From positions 1 through 64,000 of the forward strand of contig QNFX01000005.1 of the NCBI GenBank assembly GCA_003650125.1: DNA of 64,000 nucleotides, written 5' to 3'. Of the stretch, positions 1 to 8,347 are shown in pieces (the first letter of the stretch is position 1; the number at the start of each line of letters is the position of its first letter). This stretch comes from Campylobacterota bacterium (lineage in GTDB: Bacteria; Bdellovibrionota; Bacteriovoracia; Bacteriovoracales; Bacteriovoracaceae). The notes beneath the pieces were generated by a model. That model saw only the letters and a list, made by a program, of their open reading frames with translations, made no database searches and had not been told where the DNA came from. The position numbers and the translations under genes were made by a program.

Positions 1-24
1 ACGTGAAATTTTATCCTTTTACAT

Positions 25-89
25 CCCCCACCTAAAGGAAGGGGGGTTGAAGGACATTGTGGATAAATCCCCCCGAAGAACTGGGGGGA
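25..89. repeat. Two GC-rich hairpins downstream of the first gene
   Basis: In an otherwise AT-rich sequence there are two C-run/G-run inverted repeats. The first pairs CCCCC at 25-29 with the G run at 41-46, with an inner CCT/AGG pairing. The second pairs TCCCCCC at 68-74 with GGGGGGA at 83-89 around an 8-base loop. The second lies just past the stop codon of the minus-strand gene that ends at 99 and could end its transcript, but the following bases on that strand (ATTTATCC) are a poor U-tract. Terminator function is therefore only possible. Nothing else is seen in bases 1-98. Confidence 0.45.
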
Positions 90-98
90 GCCTAATCA

Positions 99-3000
99 TT
101 ATATCTTAAGTGAATCTGTTTTTAGATGAATATAGCGATCACGACTAATTACATCGCCTTCTAGCCACATATCTAGAGATATATTTTTTCCACCAATAAA
201 TTTCATGAAGTCATTAAACTTTTCAGGTTTCATTAATGCTTTAGAAAGCCAAGGCCCCAGTTTTCGAAGCCTTTTAATCGGTTTTTTCAACCTTCTTATT
301 CTTTTAAGCTTTCTTTCAATCAAATATGCCTTTGGTCCCTTGGCCAGACAACCAATTTTTTCAAAGATACAGCTTTGAGCATTATCACTTAAGTTAAACC
401 TTAAATTCATAAAAGTTTTACCAAGATGTGGCAGGCCATGAAGCTCAGGGGTGTACTGGAAAAAACGTTTGTCATTTACCAGATTATTTACATACTTGAC
501 CCGTTTTTTCATATCTTTATACTCAGTTTGGTCATCTCGGATTTCCACCTCAAGTGAAATATTTGAATCCGTGACATTTTTAAAATCCTTATCAGAAAAC
601 TCTAGATGTCCGATTAGTTTATAAAACTTATTTGTACTGTTAATCATATTATTGGTCTTCATCATGGTTTGGTAATTATAATACCTTTTAGTCTCACCAT
701 TTGGTCGTATTCTGGTTATATAAGTTCCCTTCGTCTCTCTCCCAATAGCTAGTATCCCTCCAAAACCAAACAGCCAACTAGATTCATAAAACTTTTCTTT
801 AGTTTTAGTATGAGGTCTATTCTCTAAAAGAGGGTGATTCTTTTTGTTAGTAAACGCTGCCAGGTTAAATGCCTTCATCTCTTCTAAAGATGCTTTTTCG
901 CCCAACTTAAAATGCCAGGTTTTTTTATCTCTAGTTCCCCAAGTTAAAGCGGCCGAAAAGAAGTCAATTCGCATGATCTTAAATAATTTTAAAAAAGCTT
1001 TATAACTAAAAGTAAAATCCTGGGCAAATTCCTTCGAGACATCAGTTTCCCCATTATAACCTTTTTCGACAATTGTTCGATTTAAGAAAATTTGTTCTTG
1101 TTCAATCCCAGTTCCTATCCCAACAAGTGTATTAGTTGAAATGGACTGTTTAGCTTCAACGCCTACAAATAGTCCATCCGAGTACATCTCACCAGGTTTT
1201 AACTTTTTGATAATCTCCCACTTTTTAAAGGGGAGACTGGCCAAAAGTTTAATTCTACCTTTTAGCGCCTCCATCGGCGTGGCAGAGTAGTATCTCGCCC
1301 TAAAACTTTTACCCATTAAGGCCTGAATTGATAATTCGGCCTCAAGTCCGGAATTGCCAAGTGGAATGTCGGCCGAAAATCCAATATTTCCAAATATTTT
1401 AAGAATATCTATAGTTACCCAGGCATCCCCTTCTCTTTTAGCATTGGGATTTCTCTTGATTTCTCTGGCCCATCTAAAACCAACTCCAACTCCGAGCAAC
1501 ATCTCTTCAACTACCACACTGGTAGTTTCTGTTGGAATAGTACCCATACGATGCCAAGGAATTGATTTGGTGGCATTACCAAGAGGTCCAATTAATATTC
1601 GCCCCAACTTGGTCATCTCATCGGGCATAAAATTGTCTTTTACAAAATTAATAGGAGAATATAAACTTTGATATTCCTTCTCTAGTTTCCCATTTTTAAT
1701 ATATTTCCCATAACTGAATTCTTCTGGAACGACTTCATCCCAAAGAGTGATTAATTGACCATCAATTTTCCTACCTTCAAGATCAAAGGCCTTCACTATT
1801 TCATTTCTTCTAACAACCATTTTTTCAATCATTAGCTTGGCAACGTCATGAGGCCATCCGGCAACTTGGGCCAAAGATTCTAGTTGAGACCTCGTAATTT
1901 GCACCATATAACGGGCCATCCATTTTAAATCAGAGTAGCTGGCCTGTTGAAAAGGATTTCTGTTCTTATCAATCCATTGATTATTGGAATATTTAATTTT
2001 AAGCTTGCTTTTAGTTTTCTTTAAAAAAGACCATTTATAGGCATTGGGGGCATTGGTGAAGTATTGATCTCCAAAGGCAAAGCCAAGATCATGAACGAGT
2101 TCTTGTATTTCCCAATTAAGTAGATTTTTTCCATTTTTAATCAATTTAACCTTATTATTTCTTGAAGGTTTATAATCTGGACTATTCACAAAACCCATAA
2201 TTAAAAGAAGTGCTCTTACTTCTCTTCTTTCCCAGTTACCAAGTTCTGTCGCATGAAAATCTCCGACTCGAAGAATTTTGTTAGATCTGGCCTCAATAAC
2301 TGCTTCATGAAAAACAGCAAAGAAACCTTTTTCATCTTCTCCAGTGTTTTTAATATATCTACTGCTTAAAACATCTTCTGATTTATTGTAGTAACTAAAC
2401 CAATCCATCAGCATATTTTGATACTCTTCTTCATTTTCAAAGTAGATCTTGGCCTCTTTAATATAGTAGGTTTCATCACTGTGATAACCTAATAAATTCA
2501 TGAAGCGTGACATGAAAACTTCTGGATTAACTTCTCTACCAAACTTAACCTTCCATTTTTTCACCTTCCCGTTCGCAAGGTGTTCCTTAACCTTTATCTT
2601 GGGATTTCCTTCACGCAGATTTATTCTGCTAAAATAGAAAATATGTGGGAGATCTCCCGTTTTATCTTTTTTATATAAGGGATCTTTAGCAGCGATATTT
2701 TCTGGTCTTGACCAAAAAGAAGTATCCACTGGATCAATCTCGGAAAGATCGATTCCCTGTTTAATCATTTGATTAAGTTCTTCTTTTGCGTAATATCTAT
2801 TTTTCGTAGGATTACCAAGATTAGAAGCACGAGTCCTTTTTGATTCTTCTACTGGTACGTGATGTTTTTTAAACAATAGCGAAACCATACTCTTAATCGC
2901 ATGCAGTGCTGAACCATCCCTAGAACCCCTTATAAGTGCCATATGGATTTTCATAATATCTTTTAACTTGGATTCTAAAGCTTTCTGTCCTGATATATTT

Positions 3001-3341
3001 TTTAAATTTTCCAGGTTGGCCAAAATCCAATCGATAGATTTAATTTTAGTATCCTCTAAGGCCTTTTTTTCAGCAACTTGAAGAGAAATTTCATTCTCAC
3101 TTCTTAAGTTACCCACTATCAGCTTTATTTCTTCCTTTTTATTTATTAGGCCCTTTTCTCTAAATTTTTCTAGCTTAGATAGAGAGAAAGCTCCTCCTTC
3201 ATAAAAAGTGTCTGCGACTAACTTCTTTAAATAAGTAGAGTTTTCTAATCCTAAATCCCTTTCATGAAGGTTATCGGCCGAAATTATCGGAGAAAGAATA
3301 ATTAGAAAGAAAATAAGAATAGATTTTATGTTAAAAGGCAC
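99..3341 (-). CDS. Large secreted protein of unknown function, 1080 residues
   Basis: The best start is a GTG at 3341, because AGGAG sits six bases upstream and the protein then opens with a short basic stretch, a hydrophobic core and an S-A-D cleavage region, a good Sec signal peptide. An in-frame ATG at 3356 is possible but has no ribosome binding site. I do not recognise a named family. The middle of the protein has a pattern resembling uncharacterised secreted proteins with kinase-like remnants: an LLGYHSD segment, a later HDLGFAFGD segment, and an RRNEIVKAF segment after a helical stretch. The C-terminal half is rich in alternating beta-type segments, then ends in a very basic stretch (LKRIRRLKKPIKRLRK). 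It stands alone and is separated from PBP1A by a GC-rich structured spacer. Function is unknown. Confidence 0.75.
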   Translation of the reverse strand: MPFNIKSILIFFLIILSPIISADNLHERDLGLENSTYLKKLVADTFYEGGAFSLSKLEKFREKGLINKKEEIKLIVGNLRSENEISLQVAEKKALEDTKIKSIDWILANLENLKNISGQKALESKLKDIMKIHMALIRGSRDGSALHAIKSMVSLLFKKHHVPVEESKRTRASNLGNPTKNRYYAKEELNQMIKQGIDLSEIDPVDTSFWSRPENIAAKDPLYKKDKTGDLPHIFYFSRINLREGNPKIKVKEHLANGKVKKWKVKFGREVNPEVFMSRFMNLLGYHSDETYYIKEAKIYFENEEEYQNMLMDWFSYYNKSEDVLSSRYIKNTGEDEKGFFAVFHEAVIEARSNKILRVGDFHATELGNWERREVRALLLIMGFVNSPDYKPSRNNKVKLIKNGKNLLNWEIQELVHDLGFAFGDQYFTNAPNAYKWSFLKKTKSKLKIKYSNNQWIDKNRNPFQQASYSDLKWMARYMVQITRSQLESLAQVAGWPHDVAKLMIEKMVVRRNEIVKAFDLEGRKIDGQLITLWDEVVPEEFSYGKYIKNGKLEKEYQSLYSPINFVKDNFMPDEMTKLGRILIGPLGNATKSIPWHRMGTIPTETTSVVVEEMLLGVGVGFRWAREIKRNPNAKREGDAWVTIDILKIFGNIGFSADIPLGNSGLEAELSIQALMGKSFRARYYSATPMEALKGRIKLLASLPFKKWEIIKKLKPGEMYSDGLFVGVEAKQSISTNTLVGIGTGIEQEQIFLNRTIVEKGYNGETDVSKEFAQDFTFSYKAFLKLFKIMRIDFFSAALTWGTRDKKTWHFKLGEKASLEEMKAFNLAAFTNKKNHPLLENRPHTKTKEKFYESSWLFGFGGILAIGRETKGTYITRIRPNGETKRYYNYQTMMKTNNMINSTNKFYKLIGHLEFSDKDFKNVTDSNISLEVEIRDDQTEYKDMKKRVKYVNNLVNDKRFFQYTPELHGLPHLGKTFMNLRFNLSDNAQSCIFEKIGCLAKGPKAYLIERKLKRIRRLKKPIKRLRKLGPWLSKALMKPEKFNDFMKFIGGKNISLDMWLEGDVISRDRYIHLKTDSLKI

Positions 3342-3427
3342 CTTTAGCTCCTGCATTACATGCTTTGCGTAGGGCTTTGTTAGCAAGGAAATGCTGAAGA
3401 GCAAAATGACTTTATTATTTTTACATT

Positions 3428-3481
3428 GACGCACCACAGGGGACGCCCCTTGCACTGTGCGCGGTGAGTTGGCGTGGCGTC
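3428..3481. other. GC-rich self-complementary spacer between PBP1A and the 1080-residue gene
   Basis: This stretch is much richer in GC than its surroundings and has nested complementarity. GACGC at 3428-3432 pairs with GCGTC at 3477-3481, CACC at 3432-3435 with GGTG at 3463-3466, ACAG at 3436-3439 with CTGT at 3455-3458, and GGGG at 3439-3442 with CCCC at 3446-3449. Not all pairs can form together. It begins a few bases beyond the PBP1A stop codon, so it may be a terminator or a structured 3' end, but no U-tract follows directly. Confidence 0.4.
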
Positions 3482-3484
3482 TAT

Positions 3485-6199
3485 TTAATTCTGCGCGTTA
3501 TAGTAATCGTCATCTTCGAGAATGATTCTAGTGTCTTCAGTGGGGTCTTCATCTTCTTCTTTTACCACTCTTACGGCACCTGGCTGAGTTCCCTCGACAA
3601 ATGACTCCATAAAAGCGACTGTCGCCGCATCTCTTGCTAGCTCACCTGTTTTCTTATCAACTAAGACGTTTATTATCCCTTTAGGTGGAACAAAATCTTT
3701 TTCTCCCAGCCTTCTTACGCCTTCTTTCATATATTCCCGCCAAATAGGCAATGCGGCCTTAGCACCGGTTTCGCCCCAGCCTAGAGTTTGGTTATTATCA
3801 AAGCCGGTCCAAACACCAGTCACTAGATTGGCACTAAACCCTAAAAACCATGCATCAACGTAATTATTAGTCGTTCCGGTTTTTCCACCTATAAAAGGTG
3901 AAACACTTCTTGCTCCTCTACCCGTGCCATGAAGAACCACTCCTCTTAAAAGGTTGGTCATTAAATAAGATAAGCGAGAATCATAGACATAATCATCTTC
4001 TAAATTATCAAGATATGGGTTTATAGGTTCTAGATTTTCTTCATCAATATCTTCAACTACTTCACTGATTTGAGGAGCTTGCTGATTAAAAAATTCCATT
4101 TGTACTGGATTTCCATCCCTATCTATTACCGAGATAATCGCTTTAGGCCTTATTAATTTACCCTTATTGGGAAAAATTCCATAGGCCCTAACAATTTCCA
4201 TTAAGCTTATTCCAAATGAGCCTAGGGCAATACTTAAGTCATGATCAACCTCAGCATTGAGATCAATTCTTTTAATAAATTCTACAATTTTTCTAATTCC
4301 TAAAGTATTGGCAAGCTTAATAGTTGGAACATTTCTACTTTGCTCTAGAGCTTGTCGATAGGTGATAGGCCCTTTAAATTTTCCATCATAATTTCTTGGC
4401 TTCCATTTTAAAGTTGCATCAACCCCGGCCAAGGCCTCAGGTGAATCAATTATAATTGAAGCAGGTGTCATCCCTTCTTCAAGTCCTGCTGCGAACAAAA
4501 AGGGCTTAAAACAAGAACCCGGTTGTCTTTTTGATTGTAGAGCGCGATTAAATTGTGATTTTGAAAAATCAGTGCCCCCAACCATGGAAACAATTTCTCC
4601 ACTGGCCGGAGATATTGAAACTAGGGCACCTTGTGCATCGGGGTATTGGTCTAACTTGGCCAATATATAAGTTTCCTTTTTGGCCAATTCAATTCGTTCC
4701 AATCTTCTTTTATTTTCGGTATTTTGATACCTCTTCCAATAATTTTTATACAAATGAGGAAAGATGGCGGTTTTCTTTTTGATGATCTCCACTAAAATCA
4801 CATCACCGGGTCTAACAATTTTTGTGGGATTTATAATATAAGGAAAAAGATTTTTGTCTCCGCTAATTTGCCTCTCATGGGCCCAACGATAATGAGTATA
4901 GGGTATGATGGCCGTCTGCCCACCTATTGAAACATAGATGACTCGAGAGCTGTTGCTAACTTTTATAACCACCCCTTCATAAGATTTCCCTTTTTGTAAG
5001 TATTCGAACAAAGGATCTTCCTTACTTACTCCAGGGTAAAATATAGAAGGAGTTATCTCTTTAACTTTCTCAAGGTACTTCTCTTTAATACTTAAAAATG
5101 CCTCTTCATCAAAGGAAACTTCATATTCTCTTTTCAATTCATTAGTTAAGGTAAAATACTCTGACTTTTTTCGATAAGTTTCTTTTCTAAATTTAATTTC
5201 AAATTCATTTATTTCTTCATCAGTGACGAGGTGTTTTAAAGGCCCTTTATATCCTTGCCTTTTATCAATCTTTTTTACGCCTTTTAAAACTTCTTTTTCT
5301 GCCTTCTGCTGTAAATGCCAATCCAAGGTGGTATGTATTTTATAACCATCTCTTAAAAAAGATTTGTCCCCCACTTGGGCCACAACTTTTTGTCTAATCC
5401 AGTCAGTAAAATGACCCGCTCTAAAACCTGATTTCTTTTTAAGTTTGTATTTAATTTTCTCTGCAAGCGCTAGCTTATATTCATCTGCTGAAATTTTGTG
5501 ATTGACCAACATACGCTTTAAAACGTAGGCCTGCCTTTTTTTAGCAAACTTAGGATTAATATAAGGAGAATACTTACCAGGGGCGACTAACAGTCCTGCC
5601 ACCATGCCCGCTTCAGCAAGCGTGGCCTCAAATAGCTCTTTGCCAAAATAACCTTTAAAAGCAGCTTTAATACCATAGTATCCCCCACCCAAATATACCT
5701 GATTCAAATAGAGATAAAGAATTTCTTCTTTAGTAAATTTTTTCTCGATTCTTTGTGCCAGTAAAACATCTTTAATTTTTCGAGAGATAGATCTCTCTCG
5801 ACTAAGAAGAAGAGATTTGGCCACTTGCTGGGTTATAGTACTTCCACCTTGAACAACTCTTCCCGCCTTTAAATTAACAACAAGGGCGCGAAGTACTCCA
5901 TTATAATCGACTCCCGTATGCTGATAAAAAGAATCATCTTCTGCCGATAAAAAAGCATTTATGATAAATTCTGGCACTTCACTAATAGGCACCACTTCTC
6001 TTTTTTGCTCGCCTATTTCCGCTAAAATTGTTCCATCTTTGGCCAAAATTTGAGAAGGAATTGGCGGTCTATAATCGGCCAAGGTTGAAATTTTAGGCAG
6101 GTCAAAAGAAAAATAGGTTACAACCCCTACAACACTTAAAACTCCAAAGAGAAAAATCCCTGCACATACATATAAAAAATTAATCATTTTAGTTTTCAT
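3485..6199 (-). CDS. mrcA: Class A penicillin-binding protein 1A (glycosyltransferase-transpeptidase)
   Basis: Polymerises lipid II into glycan strands and cross-links the peptides, acting in the periplasm from an inner-membrane anchor. A single membrane segment spans residues 10-30. The glycosyltransferase domain follows, with the EDDSFYQHTG catalytic-Glu motif at 87 and GGSTITQQ at 118. A middle segment of about 290-480 fits the OB-like insert typical of PBP1A. The transpeptidase domain has the nucleophile motif S562-C-F-K565, an SRN motif and a GGKTGTT box. Its 904 residues are slightly longer than the usual 800-850, and the tail is acidic. The ATG start has AGGTGA just upstream. The gene lies 4 bases after the patatin-like gene, so it is probably co-transcribed with xseB and that gene. 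Confidence 0.95.
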   Translation of the reverse strand: MKTKMINFLYVCAGIFLFGVLSVVGVVTYFSFDLPKISTLADYRPPIPSQILAKDGTILAEIGEQKREVVPISEVPEFIINAFLSAEDDSFYQHTGVDYNGVLRALVVNLKAGRVVQGGSTITQQVAKSLLLSRERSISRKIKDVLLAQRIEKKFTKEEILYLYLNQVYLGGGYYGIKAAFKGYFGKELFEATLAEAGMVAGLLVAPGKYSPYINPKFAKKRQAYVLKRMLVNHKISADEYKLALAEKIKYKLKKKSGFRAGHFTDWIRQKVVAQVGDKSFLRDGYKIHTTLDWHLQQKAEKEVLKGVKKIDKRQGYKGPLKHLVTDEEINEFEIKFRKETYRKKSEYFTLTNELKREYEVSFDEEAFLSIKEKYLEKVKEITPSIFYPGVSKEDPLFEYLQKGKSYEGVVIKVSNSSRVIYVSIGGQTAIIPYTHYRWAHERQISGDKNLFPYIINPTKIVRPGDVILVEIIKKKTAIFPHLYKNYWKRYQNTENKRRLERIELAKKETYILAKLDQYPDAQGALVSISPASGEIVSMVGGTDFSKSQFNRALQSKRQPGSCFKPFLFAAGLEEGMTPASIIIDSPEALAGVDATLKWKPRNYDGKFKGPITYRQALEQSRNVPTIKLANTLGIRKIVEFIKRIDLNAEVDHDLSIALGSFGISLMEIVRAYGIFPNKGKLIRPKAIISVIDRDGNPVQMEFFNQQAPQISEVVEDIDEENLEPINPYLDNLEDDYVYDSRLSYLMTNLLRGVVLHGTGRGARSVSPFIGGKTGTTNNYVDAWFLGFSANLVTGVWTGFDNNQTLGWGETGAKAALPIWREYMKEGVRRLGEKDFVPPKGIINVLVDKKTGELARDAATVAFMESFVEGTQPGAVRVVKEEDEDPTEDTRIILEDDDYYNAQN

Positions 6200-6203
6200 T
6201 TAA

Positions 6204-7145
6204 TCACCTGACCTTAGCATTGCGTCTCTTCCAGTCTACAATATAATCTTTTATTGAAGCTACCATTTCTTCACTTACCTTCCTCATAAGCTGGATATTT
6301 TTTGGCAAATTCTTTTCTGAATCCAAGGGAACATCAGCAAAAGGTAGAGCAAATAATAAATCCAGATCCTTCCTTTCTTTTTTAATCTTTCCAATCATCT
6401 TCCCATAGTGACCATATAAAAATCCATCCTCCACTTGAAGTTCAATTTTATCGGCCAAAACATCTACTCCAATAACAATATCAGCACCTAATCCTCTTAA
6501 CGATTTGCCGTTATATACTATCCATTGCAAAGGAGTGGAAAGCGACTCCTTCATCTTAGAATGATAAAATCTAAATTGTGCCTTAAGCGCGGAATGAAGT
6601 GATCCTCTTTTTAGATTCTCTATTTTAAAATTAATTTTATTAAAAACAGGAATAACTAGAGTAATATCAAGTTCCTGAATACCTATATTTGTAAAATCTC
6701 TTAAAAGTTTATCTTCCAACGCGCTTTTCCATTGTGGCGAAAATGCCCTTTTCCCTTTAACTTCATTTAAAAAATTATAAAATAACCATTCTATTTTCTC
6801 TGGAGATTTTCCACTCGCAAAATAAGAGGCAATCACCGCACCCATTCCAGTTCCTGAAATTATTCGAATATTTATACTATTTCTTAAAAGACTTTTTAAA
6901 AAATAGGCATGGCCCAAGGTCCGATTTAGCCCGGGACCTAGCACTAAGGCCAAAACGGGTTCTTTTTGATCCTCTGAAGAATCAATACCCCTGCTGGTAT
7001 ATTCTGGCCCATAAGAACCGTCCTTAATTTTAGGCTTTGCTTTACCAACGCTCAAATCACTTAGCTGAACCCCAAGAGGTTCATTATTAGTTGACGAAGT
7101 AGAGCAAGAAATAATTAAAAATAAAAATAAAAGTATCGACCTCAA
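6204..7145 (-). CDS. Patatin-like lipoprotein lacking the catalytic serine and aspartate
   Basis: The protein begins with a lipoprotein signal ending in I-I-S-C (Cys14), so it is probably anchored to a membrane by lipid. From about residue 64 it follows the patatin/RssA phospholipase pattern, with an oxyanion-type loop, a helix with a histidine, and then the nucleophile elbow. The elbow reads GTGMGA at 98-103, where active patatins have GTSxGA, so the nucleophile position 100 is glycine. The usual DGG/DGA segment that supplies the second catalytic residue is also missing ahead of the conserved GADIVIGVDV strand. Length is 313 residues. It begins with TTG overlapping the xseB stop codon (TTGA), which implies translational coupling. 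It is likely a non-catalytic binding or regulatory protein; this is inference. Confidence 0.75.
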   Translation of the reverse strand: MRSILLFLFLIISCSTSSTNNEPLGVQLSDLSVGKAKPKIKDGSYGPEYTSRGIDSSEDQKEPVLALVLGPGLNRTLGHAYFLKSLLRNSINIRIISGTGMGAVIASYFASGKSPEKIEWLFYNFLNEVKGKRAFSPQWKSALEDKLLRDFTNIGIQELDITLVIPVFNKINFKIENLKRGSLHSALKAQFRFYHSKMKESLSTPLQWIVYNGKSLRGLGADIVIGVDVLADKIELQVEDGFLYGHYGKMIGKIKKERKDLDLLFALPFADVPLDSEKNLPKNIQLMRKVSEEMVASIKDYIVDWKRRNAKVR

Positions 7146-7357
7146 TCCAGTTCTTCTTCCTTTAGGCCATCCGTTAGCACATTAATCTTTTTTTCCGCTC
7201 TACTAAGAGTCTGTTTACATTTTTTATAAAGTTCGACACCCTTTTCGAACTTCTCCAAACTTCTTTCCAATGCTAATTCCCCTGATTCAAGCTCCTCTAC
7301 AATCTGCTCTAGAGTTTCTAAGGATTTTTCAAAATCTAGCTCTTTTTTCTTTGCCAT
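7142..7357 (-). CDS. xseB: Exodeoxyribonuclease VII small subunit
   Basis: XseB binds several copies per XseA and is needed for the single-strand exonuclease complex in the cytoplasm. The 71-residue protein is all helical and has the family pattern, with a LEQIVEELESG segment, then ALERSLEKFEKGVEL and a lysine-rich coiled coil. The ATG at 7357 is preferred over upstream codons because GAGGAATT lies directly in front of it. It is the first gene of a likely operon with the patatin-like lipoprotein and PBP1A. The large subunit xseA is not in the window. Confidence 0.92.
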   Translation of the reverse strand: MAKKKELDFEKSLETLEQIVEELESGELALERSLEKFEKGVELYKKCKQTLSRAEKKINVLTDGLKEEELD

Positions 7358-7517
7358 AATTCCTCGACTTAAACAGTGCGCCAAAAGATTGACGTTTATA
7401 ACTCATATTCACTACGCAAAACATACAATATCAAAAGCTTACTTTCCATGGATTATTTTTCCCGGTGTGGAATTTTTGTCACCTAAATTAATATTTTAAG
7501 ATAAGCAGGAGGATAAT

Positions 7518-8339
7518 TTGAAAGATATCTGGGTTCCCTTATCTGGGGCCATCGCTCAACAAAGAAATGTTGAGACTATTGCCAATAATTTGGCCAACTC
7601 CAATACTCCTGGGTTTAAAAAAGATAAATTAACTTTTAAAGAGCAACTTGCGACGCTCAACAATGGCCTACAAGCAGCAGGCATTGATGCTTCTCATAAA
7701 ATTTTCACCTCAGAAGATTTTTATCGCTCCTACGGGGCGGAAAATGCCAAGGTGAAAGTAGATGGTTCCTATACCGATCATCGTCAAGGTGACCTCAGAC
7801 ACACCGGAAACCCCCTTGACCTGGCGGTAAATGGCCCTGGTTTTTTTGAATTAAATACACCTAATGGAGTTCGTTTTACCCGTAAAGGAACCTTCTCCCT
7901 CTCTGGTGAAGGGTATTTAGTCAATGAGAAGGGTTTTCCAGTTCTCTCCAAGCTTGCCCCACTGCCTAAAGGCGAGAGCTCTGATCCTGCCAAAAGAACT
8001 GTAAAAATCACTGGTCAAAAAATATCTTTAAATCACTCTGGTGAAATTTTTGTTGATGGAAAAAAAATAAACGACCTTTCCGTCGTGGAATTTAAAGATA
8101 TTGCTGCACTAAAAAAAGAGGGCAATTCCCTTTTTATTAACAATTATCCCGAAAATTTAATCTCTGATGTAAAAAAATCCACACTTCATCAAGGTTTTTT
8201 AGAAGGTTCAAATGTTAATCCCCTGGAAGAGATGTCAGCACTTATTAAGGCCTCCCGTCACTTTGAAAGTATTCAACAAGTACTAAAGGCCTATGACAAT
8301 ATCAGTGGCAAGGCAGTAAATGAAATTGCAAAATTTTAG
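7518..8339 (+). CDS. flgF: Flagellar proximal rod protein FlgF
   Basis: A rod component of the flagellar basal body, exported by the flagellar type III apparatus and assembled in the periplasm. The N-terminus has the rod/hook signature with the ETIANNLANSNTPGFKKD pattern, and the C-terminus has the matching helix (EGSNVNPLEEMSALIKASR). In between lies the GDLRHTGNPLDLAVNGPGFF stretch common to FlgF and FlgG. At 273 residues it is within the family range. The start is TTG at 7518, chosen because AGGAGGA lies at the right distance. It is the first gene of a hook-basal body cluster, with flgG 8 bases downstream. It could be a FlgG paralogue, but position and divergence favour FlgF. Confidence 0.88.
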   Translation: MKDIWVPLSGAIAQQRNVETIANNLANSNTPGFKKDKLTFKEQLATLNNGLQAAGIDASHKIFTSEDFYRSYGAENAKVKVDGSYTDHRQGDLRHTGNPLDLAVNGPGFFELNTPNGVRFTRKGTFSLSGEGYLVNEKGFPVLSKLAPLPKGESSDPAKRTVKITGQKISLNHSGEIFVDGKKINDLSVVEFKDIAALKKEGNSLFINNYPENLISDVKKSTLHQGFLEGSNVNPLEEMSALIKASRHFESIQQVLKAYDNISGKAVNEIAKF

Positions 8340-8347
8340 GAGATGAA

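Noticed and set aside
58-66. TGTGGATAA, a perfect DnaA-box-like 9-mer; also at 30287-30295, and TTATCCACA at 39307-39315
   Set aside because: Isolated single copies inside or near ordinary genes, not clustered, and no dnaA, dnaN or AT-rich unwinding region. This is not an origin of replication.
1354-1671. Plus-strand open frame of 105 codons inside the 1080-residue gene
   Set aside because: Antisense to a long coherent coding sequence with signal peptide, no ribosome binding site, and a composition expected of a shadow frame.
7385-7517. Possible sigma-28 or sigma-54 promoter ahead of flgF
   Set aside because: TAAATTAA and GATAAG elements have the wrong spacing, and no GG-N10-GC match is present. 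A promoter must exist, but I cannot define it.
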